NCBI GenBank assembly: GCA_030041255.1
Contig: JASHOF010000038.1
Location: 1-39,616 of the forward strand
Direction: 5' to 3'
Source of the DNA: Acetobacteraceae bacterium
GTDB taxonomy: Bacteria; Pseudomonadota; Alphaproteobacteria; Acetobacterales; Acetobacteraceae
Length of the DNA: 39,616 nt
The position numbers were made by a program, and so were the translations under genes. Position 1 is the stretch's first letter. Each line of letters opens with the position of its first letter. This document shows positions 23,582 through 30,766 of the stretch, piece by piece. The notes beneath the pieces are model-generated. The model was given only the letters and a program-made list of their open reading frames with translations. It was not told the origin of the DNA and did not search any database.

Positions 23582-24324
23582 TCGAGGCTGCCGATCGCAC
23601 CACCGAAGGCTGGCTGCTGGGCGGGCGAGTGTGCTACCGCCAGCCGCGAGAAGGGTTTCGCAGCGGCATCGAACCGGTATTGCTGGCAGCGGCAGTGCCG
23701 GCGACAGAAGGCAGCCGCGCGCTCGAGGGCGGCACAGGCGCCGGGGCCGGCCTGCTTTGCCTGGCAGCGCGGGTCGCGGGAGTGGTCGGAGTGGGAGTGG
23801 AACGCGATCCCGCACTGGCCGAACTGGCACGCTGGAATTTCGCGGCCAATGGCTGCACGGCTCTCTCTGTCGTGGCCGCCGATATCGCATCCCTCGGCGC
23901 CGGCCTCGCCCATGGGGAAACATTCGACCACGCCTTCGCCAATCCTCCCTGGCACCGGGCCATCGGCACCGAGCCCGCCGACCCGGCAAGGTCGGCGGCG
24001 AAGCGGGGCGGCGACAAGCTGGCGACCTGGGTGGCGGCACTGGCCGGACGGCTTCGGCCAAAAGGCACGCTCTCGCTGATGCTGCCGCCGGCAGGAGTGC
24101 CCGCGGTGCTGGCCGCGGCCGAGGCAACGGGCTCGGGCAGTGCCATCCTCTTTCCCTTCTGGCCGAAACAGGGCCGGGCGGCCAAGCTTGTGTTGCTACG
24201 GGTCACGCGCGGCGGGCGGGGGCCGCTCCGGCTGCTCGCCGGCCTCGTCCTGCACGGCGAGGACGGGCGCTTCACGCCGGCAGCGGAGGCGATCCTGCGC
24301 GGCGGCGCCGCCCTGAATATCTGA
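23578..24324 (+). CDS. SAM-dependent methyltransferase (N6-adenine type, TrmN6-like)
   Basis: The only start consistent with the family and the upstream gene is TTG at 23578, overlapping the DUF2007 stop (TTGA); this gives 248 residues. The early LLGGRVCYRQPREGFRSGIEP segment is typical of YfiC/TrmN6-like enzymes. The SAM site is a variant, LEGGTGAGAGLLCLAAR, and the catalytic NPPWH (usual form NPPY/F) supports methylation of an exocyclic amine, probably adenine N6 in tRNA or rRNA. The target cannot be fixed from sequence. It is followed by intergenic palindromes. Confidence 0.85.
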   Translation: MIEAADRTTEGWLLGGRVCYRQPREGFRSGIEPVLLAAAVPATEGSRALEGGTGAGAGLLCLAARVAGVVGVGVERDPALAELARWNFAANGCTALSVVAADIASLGAGLAHGETFDHAFANPPWHRAIGTEPADPARSAAKRGGDKLATWVAALAGRLRPKGTLSLMLPPAGVPAVLAAAEATGSGSAILFPFWPKQGRAAKLVLLRVTRGGRGPLRLLAGLVLHGEDGRFTPAAEAILRGGAALNI

Positions 24325-24351
24325 CCCTTTGGGAGAGGCCCCCTTTCTTCC

Positions 24352-24421
24352 CCTTTCCCTCTGGGAGAGGGCCCTCTTCTTATCTCCCCTCTCCCTCTGG
24401 GAGAGGGGTTGGGGGTGAGGG
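24352..24421. repeat. Two further copies of the CCCTCTCCC palindromic repeat
   Basis: An imperfect copy lies at 24352-24371 (CCCTTTCCC, TCT, GGGAGAGGG). A longer one at 24386-24421 has a perfect 10-bp stem CCCCTCTCCC/GGGAGAGGGG, loop TCT and the GTTGGGGGTGAGGG tail also seen at 14.3 kb. A degenerate remnant (CCCTTTGGGAGAGG) precedes them near 24326. They lie just after the methyltransferase stop and could end its transcript or be mobile REP-like units. Confidence 0.75.
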
Positions 24422-24469
24422 CCGGGGCGAGGGAGCCCGCGTGTCACCCGCGCGTGAGTCTGGCCCCTC

Positions 24470-24498
24470 GAGCGTGTTCAGGTTGACTGAACACGCTC
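24470..24498. repeat. Perfect 12-bp palindrome, GTGTTCAG/CTGAACAC type
   Basis: GAGCGTGTTCAG (24470-24481) and CTGAACACGCTC (24487-24498) are perfect inverted repeats around GTTGA. On the + strand TCCTTTGTCT follows. The sequence type is familiar as an intergenic repeat in alphaproteobacteria. It could serve as a terminator for either flanking gene. Confidence 0.7.
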
Positions 24499-24512
24499 TC
24501 CTTTGTCTGACC

Positions 24513-24569
24513 GAGCGGATTCACGCGCTCCTGGATCGCTTCGCGATTCCAGTCGAGCGCGATCCGCTC
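24513..24569. repeat. Large composite hairpin beside the 24569 gene stop
   Basis: Three nested stems line up: GAGCGGAT/ATCCGCTC (24513-24520 and 24562-24569), CGCGCTC/GAGCGCG (24524-24530 and 24555-24561) and CTGGATCG/CGATTCCAG (24531-24538 and 24544-24552, one bulge). The outer arm touches the stop codon of the minus-strand 92-residue gene. With the neighbouring GTGTTCAG palindrome it forms one repeat unit of about 100 bp. Confidence 0.65.
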
Positions 24570-24847
24570 TACGAAGGCGCCGTGTTGTGGTGCCTGAGGT
24601 GCCAAAGACGCTCGTGCGCAGCGACCAGACCTTCCATGTTGCGCCGGCGCTGGTGGTCTGGGGTGGTGGGGCGGCGCGTCAGCATCAACTCCAACACCCC
24701 GAGCAGGCGTTCAGCAACCTCGAGGTCAGCCTGGTCGCAGGCCTGATGGAAGGCGACGAGAATCTTGTCCGAAAGCCGGCGCGTGTAACGCGGAGCAGCA
24801 CTCGGGGCTTCTGCTGTTTCGGCTCCGGCCAGTTTCGTTCTCACCAT
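24569..24847 (-). CDS. Small protein of unknown function, Acetobacteraceae-type
   Basis: From ATG 24847 the product has 92 residues; the frame is open further upstream, but that part looks non-coding. The core (RRLSDKILVAFHQACDQADL, EVAERLLGVLELMLTR, NMEGLVAAHERLWHLRH) is a helical repeat-like protein similar in style to small unannotated proteins I associate with Acetobacteraceae. No enzyme motif is present. Its stop codon abuts a large hairpin that would end its transcript. It is isolated between the methyltransferase gene and nrdB, with a weak ribosome site. Confidence 0.6.
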   Translation of the reverse strand: MVRTKLAGAETAEAPSAAPRYTRRLSDKILVAFHQACDQADLEVAERLLGVLELMLTRRPTTPDHQRRRNMEGLVAAHERLWHLRHHNTAPS

Positions 24848-25103
24848 CCCTGTTATCCCCGCAGGTGGTATCGCACCATCGGCGAACGGGCGAAAGTTGC
24901 GACTCCCCAACAACGGTGCCTCGAGGACCCGGATGCCCCACCAGCCCGGCCGCAGCGGCGATGCCTGTCGGCGGGGCCTCAGACGCAAAGTTAGGCGTTC
25001 CCGTTCCAGGCCACTACTCTCGTTTCAGATTTTTGGGCAAGGCCGGCTATCACAGGCTCGTGAACCGAACCGTTATCGGCCTGATGCGCTCCGCCTGCCC
25101 ATC

Positions 25104-26108
25104 TCAGGCGCCGACCAGGGGCTCAGCGCCGGCAAGAGGCGCGTCACCGAAGGCTTCTTCCCAGGTGCCGGTGGTGGCGGCCTTGCTGTATTCGGTGGCA
25201 CGGTTTTCGAAGAAGTTCGTGTGCTCGACGGCGTTCAGCATTTCATCGAGCCACGGCAGCGGATTCTTCTCGACCTGGTAGAGCGGTGGCAGGCCAAGCT
25301 GGGCGAGGCGGCGGTCGGCGATGTAGCGGATGTAACGCTTGACCCCGGAGGCGGTCAGGCCCTCGACCGCGCCCAATTCGAAGGCAAGCTCGATGAAGGC
25401 GTCTTCGTGGGTGACGATGGTGGCGCAGATCTCGGTGATTTCGTGCTCCAGGGCCGGGGTCCGGATCTCCGGATTCTCCTCGACGAAGGTGCGGAAGAGG
25501 CGGATCACCGAGAGGCAGTGCAGCGTCTCGTCACGGGCCGACCAGGAGATGATCTGGCCCATCCCCTTCATCTTGTTGAAGCGCGGGAAATTCAGAAGGA
25601 TCGCGAACGAGGCGAAGAGTTGCAGCCCCTCGGTGAAGGCACCGAAGGCGGCGAGCGTCTTGGCGATTTCGTGCCTGCTGTCCATGCGGAAGGACTGCAT
25701 GTAATCGTACTTGTCCTTCATCTCCTTGTATTTGAGGAAGGCCTGGTACTCGATCTCCGGCATCCCCACGGTATCGAGCAGGTGGGCGTAGGCCGCGATG
25801 TGCACGGTCTCGATGTTGGAGAAGGCAGACAGCATCATCAGCACTTCGGTCGGTTTGAACACCTGCGCGTAGTGCTTCATGTAGCAGTTGTTCACCTCGA
25901 CATCGGCCTGGGTGAAGAAGCGGAAGATCTGGGTCAGCAGGTTCCGCTCCGCCTTGGTGAGATTCTTGTGCCAGTCCTTCACGTCGTCGGCGAGCGGCAC
26001 TTCTTCCGGCAGCCAGTGCACGCGCTGCTGCGTATGCCACGCCTCGTAAGCCCAGGGGTAGCGGAAGGGCTTGTAAACGGGATTCTCGGTCAGGAGATCT
26101 TGCTTCAT
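25104..26108 (-). CDS. nrdB: Ribonucleotide reductase class Ia, beta subunit
   Basis: A 334-residue R2 protein. The di-iron ligands are all present: D69, E100, H103, E160, E194 and H197, with the radical tyrosine at Y107 in ETVHIAAYAHL, equivalent to E. coli Y122. It therefore makes the tyrosyl radical that starts reduction of ribonucleoside diphosphates to deoxy forms with NrdA. The C-terminal tail needed for docking to the alpha subunit is present (NFFENRATEYSKA onward). It lies 22 nt downstream of nrdA on the same strand and is clearly co-transcribed. The cysteine at 75 and other differences from E. coli are ordinary for this lineage. Confidence 0.96.
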   Translation of the reverse strand: MKQDLLTENPVYKPFRYPWAYEAWHTQQRVHWLPEEVPLADDVKDWHKNLTKAERNLLTQIFRFFTQADVEVNNCYMKHYAQVFKPTEVLMMLSAFSNIETVHIAAYAHLLDTVGMPEIEYQAFLKYKEMKDKYDYMQSFRMDSRHEIAKTLAAFGAFTEGLQLFASFAILLNFPRFNKMKGMGQIISWSARDETLHCLSVIRLFRTFVEENPEIRTPALEHEITEICATIVTHEDAFIELAFELGAVEGLTASGVKRYIRYIADRRLAQLGLPPLYQVEKNPLPWLDEMLNAVEHTNFFENRATEYSKAATTGTWEEAFGDAPLAGAEPLVGA

Positions 26109-26130
26109 CTGCTGTGTTCCAACTTCAAAC

Positions 26131-28032
26131 TCACTGGCACGCGAGACACTCCTCGTAATCGAGCACCTTCGCGGCCGCGCGCTTCGGCGCCACGGTGAGC
26201 GGAAGCTCGGCCTCGGCGGCCTCGGCCGCTTCGGAAAATTCCTTGGTCCGCACGGCCTTCTCGCTCACGTTGTCGGCGCGCTGGATGGAAAGCGAACGGC
26301 AGTAATAAAGCGACTTCAGGCCCTTCTTCCAGGCCAGGAAATGGATCTGGTGCAGGTCGCGCTTGTGCACGTTGGCGGGCAGGAAAAGATTGACCGACTG
26401 GCTCTGGCAGATAAAGGGCGTACGATCGGCGGCATGCTCGATGATCCAGCGCTGATCGAGTTCGAACGCGGTCTTGAACACCGCCTTCTCGTGCTCGGAC
26501 AGAAAATCGAGATGCTGCACGCTGCCCTTGGCGAGCGTGATCGATGACCAGATCTCGTCGCTGTCCTTGCCGTAAGCGGCGAGCACCGGGGCGAGAAAGC
26601 GATTGCGGACCGTGAAGCTGCCGGAAAGCGTCTTCTGGAGGAAGACATTGGCGGCGATCGGCTCGATCCCCGGGCTCGAATTGCCGGCAATGATCGAGAT
26701 CGAGGCGGTCGGCGCGATCGAGAGCTTGTGCGAGAAGCGCTCCATCACCCCATACTCGGCGGCGTCCGGGCAGGGCCCGCGTTCCTCCGCAAGCAGGCGT
26801 GAGGCGGTATCGGCCTGGCTCCGGATCTGCCTGAAGATCCGCTTGTTCCAGGCCTTCGCCATGACGCTCTCGAACGGCACGTTCTCGGACTGGAGAAAAC
26901 CGTGGAAACCCATCACGCCGAGGCCGACCGATCGCTCGCGCATCGCCGAATAGCGTGCCCGCTCCATCTCCGGCGGCGCGCGGCGGATGAAATCCTCGAG
27001 CACATTGTCGAGGAAGCGCATCACGTCCTCGATGAAGAGCGGATGCTCGTGCCATTCCCGCCAGGTCTCGAGATTGACCGACGAGAGGCAGCAGACGGCG
27101 GTGCGCTCACGCCCATGACGATCGAGCCCCGTCGGCAGCGTGATCTCGCTGCAGAGATTCGAAGTCTTCACCTGCAGTCCGGCCAGCTTGTGATGTTCGG
27201 GGCGCGCGCGATTCACGTGATCGCTGAACACGAGATAGGGCTCGCCGGTCTCGACGCGGGAGGTGAGGATGCGGATCCAGAGCGAACGGGCGGACACCGA
27301 GCGCACCCTGCTTTCGTCCTTGGGCGAGATCAGAAGCCATGGCTCGTCCGCCGCCACAGCCCGCATGAAAGCGTCCGGCACCAGGACGCCGTGATGCAGG
27401 TTGAGCGCCTTGCGGTTGGGATCGCCGCCGGTCGGGCGGCGCAACTCCACGAACTCCTCGATCTCGGGATGCGAAACCGGCAGATAGACCGCCGCCGAGC
27501 CGCGACGGAGCGAACCCTGGGAAATCGCAAGAGTGAGGCTGTCCATCACCCGAATGAACGGGATCACGCCGGAAGTCTTGCCGTTCTGCCCCACCTTCTC
27601 GCCGATCGAGCGAAGGTTGCCCCAGTAACTGCCGATGCCGCCCCCCTTGGACGCCAGCCAGACATTCTCGTTCCAGAGACCGACGATGCCTTCGAGGCTG
27701 TCGGACGCCTCGTTGAGGAAGCAGGAGACCGGAAGGCCACGGTCGGTGCCGCCATTGGAGAGCACCGGCGTCGCCGGCATGAACCAGAAGCGGCTGATAT
27801 AGTCGTAGATGCGCTGGGCGTGCGCGGCATCGTCGCCATAGAAGCTGGCCACGCGGGCGAAGAGATCCTGAAAACCCTCGCCCGGCATCAGATAGCGGTC
27901 GCTCAGAGTGGCACGCCCGAAATCGGTGAGCGCCGCATCGCGCGACCGATCGACGCGAACCTGGTGGCGACCCGGCATCTGCACTGCGTCGAGCACGGCT
28001 TTCCCCCTTCGACCTTGCAGGGCACCCATCAT
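26131..28032 (-). CDS. nrdA: Ribonucleotide reductase class Ia, alpha subunit without ATP-cone
   Basis: A 633-residue catalytic subunit. The redox-active Cys104 (PVSCF), the active-site group N292, C294 and E296 (SNLCSEITLP), the second redox Cys in the TAVCCLSS segment (C314/C315) and the C-terminal shuttle pair C629/C632 (ECLACQ) are all present, as is the radical-transfer tyrosine pair (SLYYCRS). The protein begins almost directly in the reductase domain (LSDRYLMPGEGF at 44-55): the roughly 90-residue N-terminal ATP-cone that senses the ATP/dATP ratio is absent. The start is either of two adjacent ATGs. It is followed by nrdB, and a possible NrdR site lies upstream. Confidence 0.96.
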   Translation of the reverse strand: MMGALQGRRGKAVLDAVQMPGRHQVRVDRSRDAALTDFGRATLSDRYLMPGEGFQDLFARVASFYGDDAAHAQRIYDYISRFWFMPATPVLSNGGTDRGLPVSCFLNEASDSLEGIVGLWNENVWLASKGGGIGSYWGNLRSIGEKVGQNGKTSGVIPFIRVMDSLTLAISQGSLRRGSAAVYLPVSHPEIEEFVELRRPTGGDPNRKALNLHHGVLVPDAFMRAVAADEPWLLISPKDESRVRSVSARSLWIRILTSRVETGEPYLVFSDHVNRARPEHHKLAGLQVKTSNLCSEITLPTGLDRHGRERTAVCCLSSVNLETWREWHEHPLFIEDVMRFLDNVLEDFIRRAPPEMERARYSAMRERSVGLGVMGFHGFLQSENVPFESVMAKAWNKRIFRQIRSQADTASRLLAEERGPCPDAAEYGVMERFSHKLSIAPTASISIIAGNSSPGIEPIAANVFLQKTLSGSFTVRNRFLAPVLAAYGKDSDEIWSSITLAKGSVQHLDFLSEHEKAVFKTAFELDQRWIIEHAADRTPFICQSQSVNLFLPANVHKRDLHQIHFLAWKKGLKSLYYCRSLSIQRADNVSEKAVRTKEFSEAAEAAEAELPLTVAPKRAAAKVLDYEECLACQ

Positions 28033-28084
28033 GCGCGCGGGCCCACGCGTTTGCCAACATCTAGTTAGTAGAATTAATCTTCAC

Positions 28085-28098
28085 CACTATATGGAGTG
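28085..28098. promoter_or_regulatory. Possible NrdR box upstream of nrdA
   Basis: CACTATATGGAGTG resembles half of the usual pair of NrdR boxes (consensus close to ACACWATATATWGTGT), with symmetric CACT/AGTG ends. It lies 53 bp upstream of the nrdA start. A second box would be expected about 31 bp away; the sequence there (CCAACATCTAGTTA) matches only weakly. The assignment is tentative. Confidence 0.35.
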
Positions 28099-28202
28099 AA
28101 AGAACCCAAAACGCCGTCGCCTTGCGGTCACACTGTTCCAGTTATGTTCGCCCGTTGCAAGAGGCCAGCGAGGGCCGCCCGAAGGCGACTCCGAGCCTCC
28201 GC

Positions 28203-29849
28203 TCAGCCCTCCTGGCGAACCCGGCTCGTGAGCAGCTCGCCCTGCCCTTCCAGGACCGGGTACGCCGCCGCGGCGACGAGATGGGCGTTCACCTCCTTGA
28301 TGTGCCGCACCAGGTCGAGGTGAAGCGCGCTCGTTTCGACGCTTTCGATCCGCCGCTCGCGCAGGCGCTGGAAATGGCCGCTCGTGGCGGCCGTCTCGAG
28401 GTCGCGGAAGATCGCCTTCTCGGCCGCAAGCTCCCGGGCGGCGCGCGGATCTTCGGTCATCAGCACCGCGGCGGCGGTGCGCAGATTGGCCGTCAGGCGT
28501 TCGAGCAGGCGCGCAATCTCCGTCTCGCCCTCTACCGAAAACGCGAGGCCACGCTTGATGCGCTTGGAGGCGAGAGCGGCGAGATTGTGCTCCACAAGGT
28601 CGCCCGCCTGCTCGAGGTGGGTGGCGAAGGTAAGGAGCTGGGTCAGGCGCCGGTGGTCGGCGTCGGCCAGGCGATCGGGGTCGAGCCCGGTGAGATACTG
28701 CTTGATCGCGGCGTTCAGCCGGTCGAGCACGGTGTCGAGCGATTTCACCTCCGCCAGGCGCTTCCGCTCGCCCCCTTTGATGGCGGCGATGGTGTCGTTG
28801 AGCATCACCTCCAGCACGTCGGCCATGCGCAGCGCCTCGCGGGCAGCGGCAGCCAGGGCGAGCGGCGGGCTCTCGGCCAGGGCCGGATCGAGATAGATGG
28901 GCCGATCCGGTGACGCAGCACCGGCAGTGGCCGGCAGAAGGCGCCGCAACAGCTTGGCGTAGGGCATGAGGAAGGGGAAGAAAAGCAGCGCCAGGACGAG
29001 GTTGAACCCGGTGTGGAAGTCGGCGATCAGCCGGGCAAACGGCAGCCCGAGATGGCCCAGCAAAGGGGCCAGAAACGGCAGCATCGCCAGTACGACGATC
29101 GCGCCAAGAGCCCGGTTGAGAAGATTGCCGAGCGGCAGGCGGCGCGCGGCCGGGTCCGGCCCGATGCCCTCGATGAGCGGGTTGATGGCGCTGCCGAGAT
29201 TGGCGCCCACCACCAGGGCGATCGCCGCCGGCAATGCCAGGGCGCCGTGGCCGGAAAGCGAAATGACGAGCAGCACGATCGCGGCGGAAGAATGGGCCGC
29301 CCAGGCAAGAACGGTGCCGAGCAGCACGGCAAGGCCGGGCTGGGAGGCCAGGGCGCCGAAGGCAGCGTGCAAGGCGGCCGTATGCCCGAGCGGCGCGACC
29401 AGGGCCTCGAGCTCGTCGAGCGCCGACAGCATCAGGCCGATCCCGATCAGCACCCGGCCAAGGTCATGCACCCGCGAGCCGCCGCCGCGGCGGAACATCA
29501 GGACGCCGGCAAGGATTGCCAGCCAGCCGAGCCAGGTGACATTGAAGGACAGCACCTGCACGATGACGGTGGTACCGACATTGGCCCCGAGCATGACCGC
29601 CAGGCCGGGAGTGAGATCGACCAGCCCGCCAGCCGCGAAGGATGTCACCATCAGGCCCGTCGCCGTGCTGCTTTGCAGAACGGCCGTGACCGCGAAGCCG
29701 GCAGCAGAGGCACGCAGCCGGTCACCGAGCATTCGGCCGAGCATCCGCCTGAGCGCGGGGCCGTAGGCGCGCTCGACGCCGCTCCTGACCATGTGCACGC
29801 CCCAGAGCAGCAGCGCCACCGCGCCGGCGAGGTCGATCAGCGTCAGCAT
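28203..29849 (-). CDS. Na+/Pi cotransporter family protein with PhoU-like tail
   Basis: From ATG 29849 the product has 548 residues. The membrane part has the two inverted PNaS repeats with the signatures LQSSTATGLMVTSFAAGG and AHSSAAIVLLVISLSG and about eight to nine helices. The C-terminal 200 residues are a helical PhoU-like domain (TFATHLEQAGDLVEHNLAAL) that probably faces the cytoplasm and regulates transport. It should import phosphate with sodium. A longer upstream frame exists but overlaps the divergent crotonase gene. The start lacks a strong ribosome site, so a few residues either way are possible. Confidence 0.92.
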   Translation of the reverse strand: MLTLIDLAGAVALLLWGVHMVRSGVERAYGPALRRMLGRMLGDRLRASAAGFAVTAVLQSSTATGLMVTSFAAGGLVDLTPGLAVMLGANVGTTVIVQVLSFNVTWLGWLAILAGVLMFRRGGGSRVHDLGRVLIGIGLMLSALDELEALVAPLGHTAALHAAFGALASQPGLAVLLGTVLAWAAHSSAAIVLLVISLSGHGALALPAAIALVVGANLGSAINPLIEGIGPDPAARRLPLGNLLNRALGAIVVLAMLPFLAPLLGHLGLPFARLIADFHTGFNLVLALLFFPFLMPYAKLLRRLLPATAGAASPDRPIYLDPALAESPPLALAAAAREALRMADVLEVMLNDTIAAIKGGERKRLAEVKSLDTVLDRLNAAIKQYLTGLDPDRLADADHRRLTQLLTFATHLEQAGDLVEHNLAALASKRIKRGLAFSVEGETEIARLLERLTANLRTAAAVLMTEDPRAARELAAEKAIFRDLETAATSGHFQRLRERRIESVETSALHLDLVRHIKEVNAHLVAAAAYPVLEGQGELLTSRVRQEG

Positions 29850-29950
29850 CTTGCGGGGTCGATTGGCAGCAACACCGACATGGACCGTGCTTAGACCCCA
29901 TGACAGTCTCGGCCAAGACAGCAAGACGACAGGACGAAGGGAGAAAGCGG

Positions 29951-30730
29951 ATGCCGCATCCGGGACTTGCCCTCTCGCGCGAGAGCGAAATCGCCATCCT
30001 GACCTTTGACCGCCCGAAGGTGCGCAATGCCCTCGACCGGGCGATGTGGGAGGCGCTCGCCGATGCGATGGAAGAGTTCTCGGCCGATGACTCGCTCCGC
30101 TGCGTCGTGCTGCGAGGTGCCGGCGGCGCCTTCTCTGCCGGCGCCGATATCGGCGCCTTTGCCACCGAGCGCGGCACGCGCGCGCTCGAGGACCTCTACG
30201 CCCGAAGCGTGCACAGGGGCATGCAATCGATCCGGCTTTGCCGCCATCCGGTGGTGGCGGCGATCGAAGGGGCGTGCATCGGCGGCGGAGCAGGGATCGC
30301 AACGATGTGCGATTTCCGGGTCGGCGGCGAAGGCATTCGTTTCGGAATAACGGCGCGCAATCTCGGCATCTGGTACTCTTACGCCGAAATCGATCCGATC
30401 CTGTCGCTCGCCGGAAGCGCAGTCGCAGCCGAGCTTCTGATCGAAGGACGCATCTTCGACGGGCACCAGGCCTACGAGAAAGGATTGCTCTCGCGCGTCG
30501 TGGCGGATCAGGAAGTGCGATCGGAAGCGATGGCGCTCGCCCGACGGATCGCCGAGGGCAGCCCTCTGGCGGCGCGCTTCCACAAGCAGGCGATCCGGCG
30601 GCTGCGCGGCAGCTTGCCGCTGAGCGCCGAAGAGGAAGCGGAAGCGAACGGATTTGCCGAGACCGAGGATTTCCAGAACGCCTTCCGCGCCTTCCTCGCC
30701 AAAGAGAAGCCCCGCTTTGCCGGACGATAA
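29951..30730 (+). CDS. Enoyl-CoA hydratase/isomerase family protein (atypical active site)
   Basis: I chose ATG 29951, behind AAGGGAG, giving 259 residues. The crotonase fold is clear: AFSAGADIGAF forms the first oxyanion-hole strand and EGACIGGGAGIATMCDF the second. In rat mitochondrial hydratase the two catalytic Glu residues sit in GGGCELA and FGQPE; here the matching segments read GGGAGIA and FGITA, so both are missing. CoA-thioester binding is likely retained but classical hydration is not expected; an isomerase, hydrolase, decarboxylase or other crotonase activity is possible. It diverges from the phosphate transporter gene and precedes the ABC-F gene by 36 nt. Confidence 0.88.
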   Translation: MPHPGLALSRESEIAILTFDRPKVRNALDRAMWEALADAMEEFSADDSLRCVVLRGAGGAFSAGADIGAFATERGTRALEDLYARSVHRGMQSIRLCRHPVVAAIEGACIGGGAGIATMCDFRVGGEGIRFGITARNLGIWYSYAEIDPILSLAGSAVAAELLIEGRIFDGHQAYEKGLLSRVVADQEVRSEAMALARRIAEGSPLAARFHKQAIRRLRGSLPLSAEEEAEANGFAETEDFQNAFRAFLAKEKPRFAGR

Positions 30731-30766
30731 GGGGTTGCATGAACGCATGTCCCCGCAAGAAACCGC

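Noticed and set aside
24503-24994. A 163-residue + strand frame across the palindromic region
   Set aside because: It runs through the large hairpin and antisense to the better-supported 92-residue gene.
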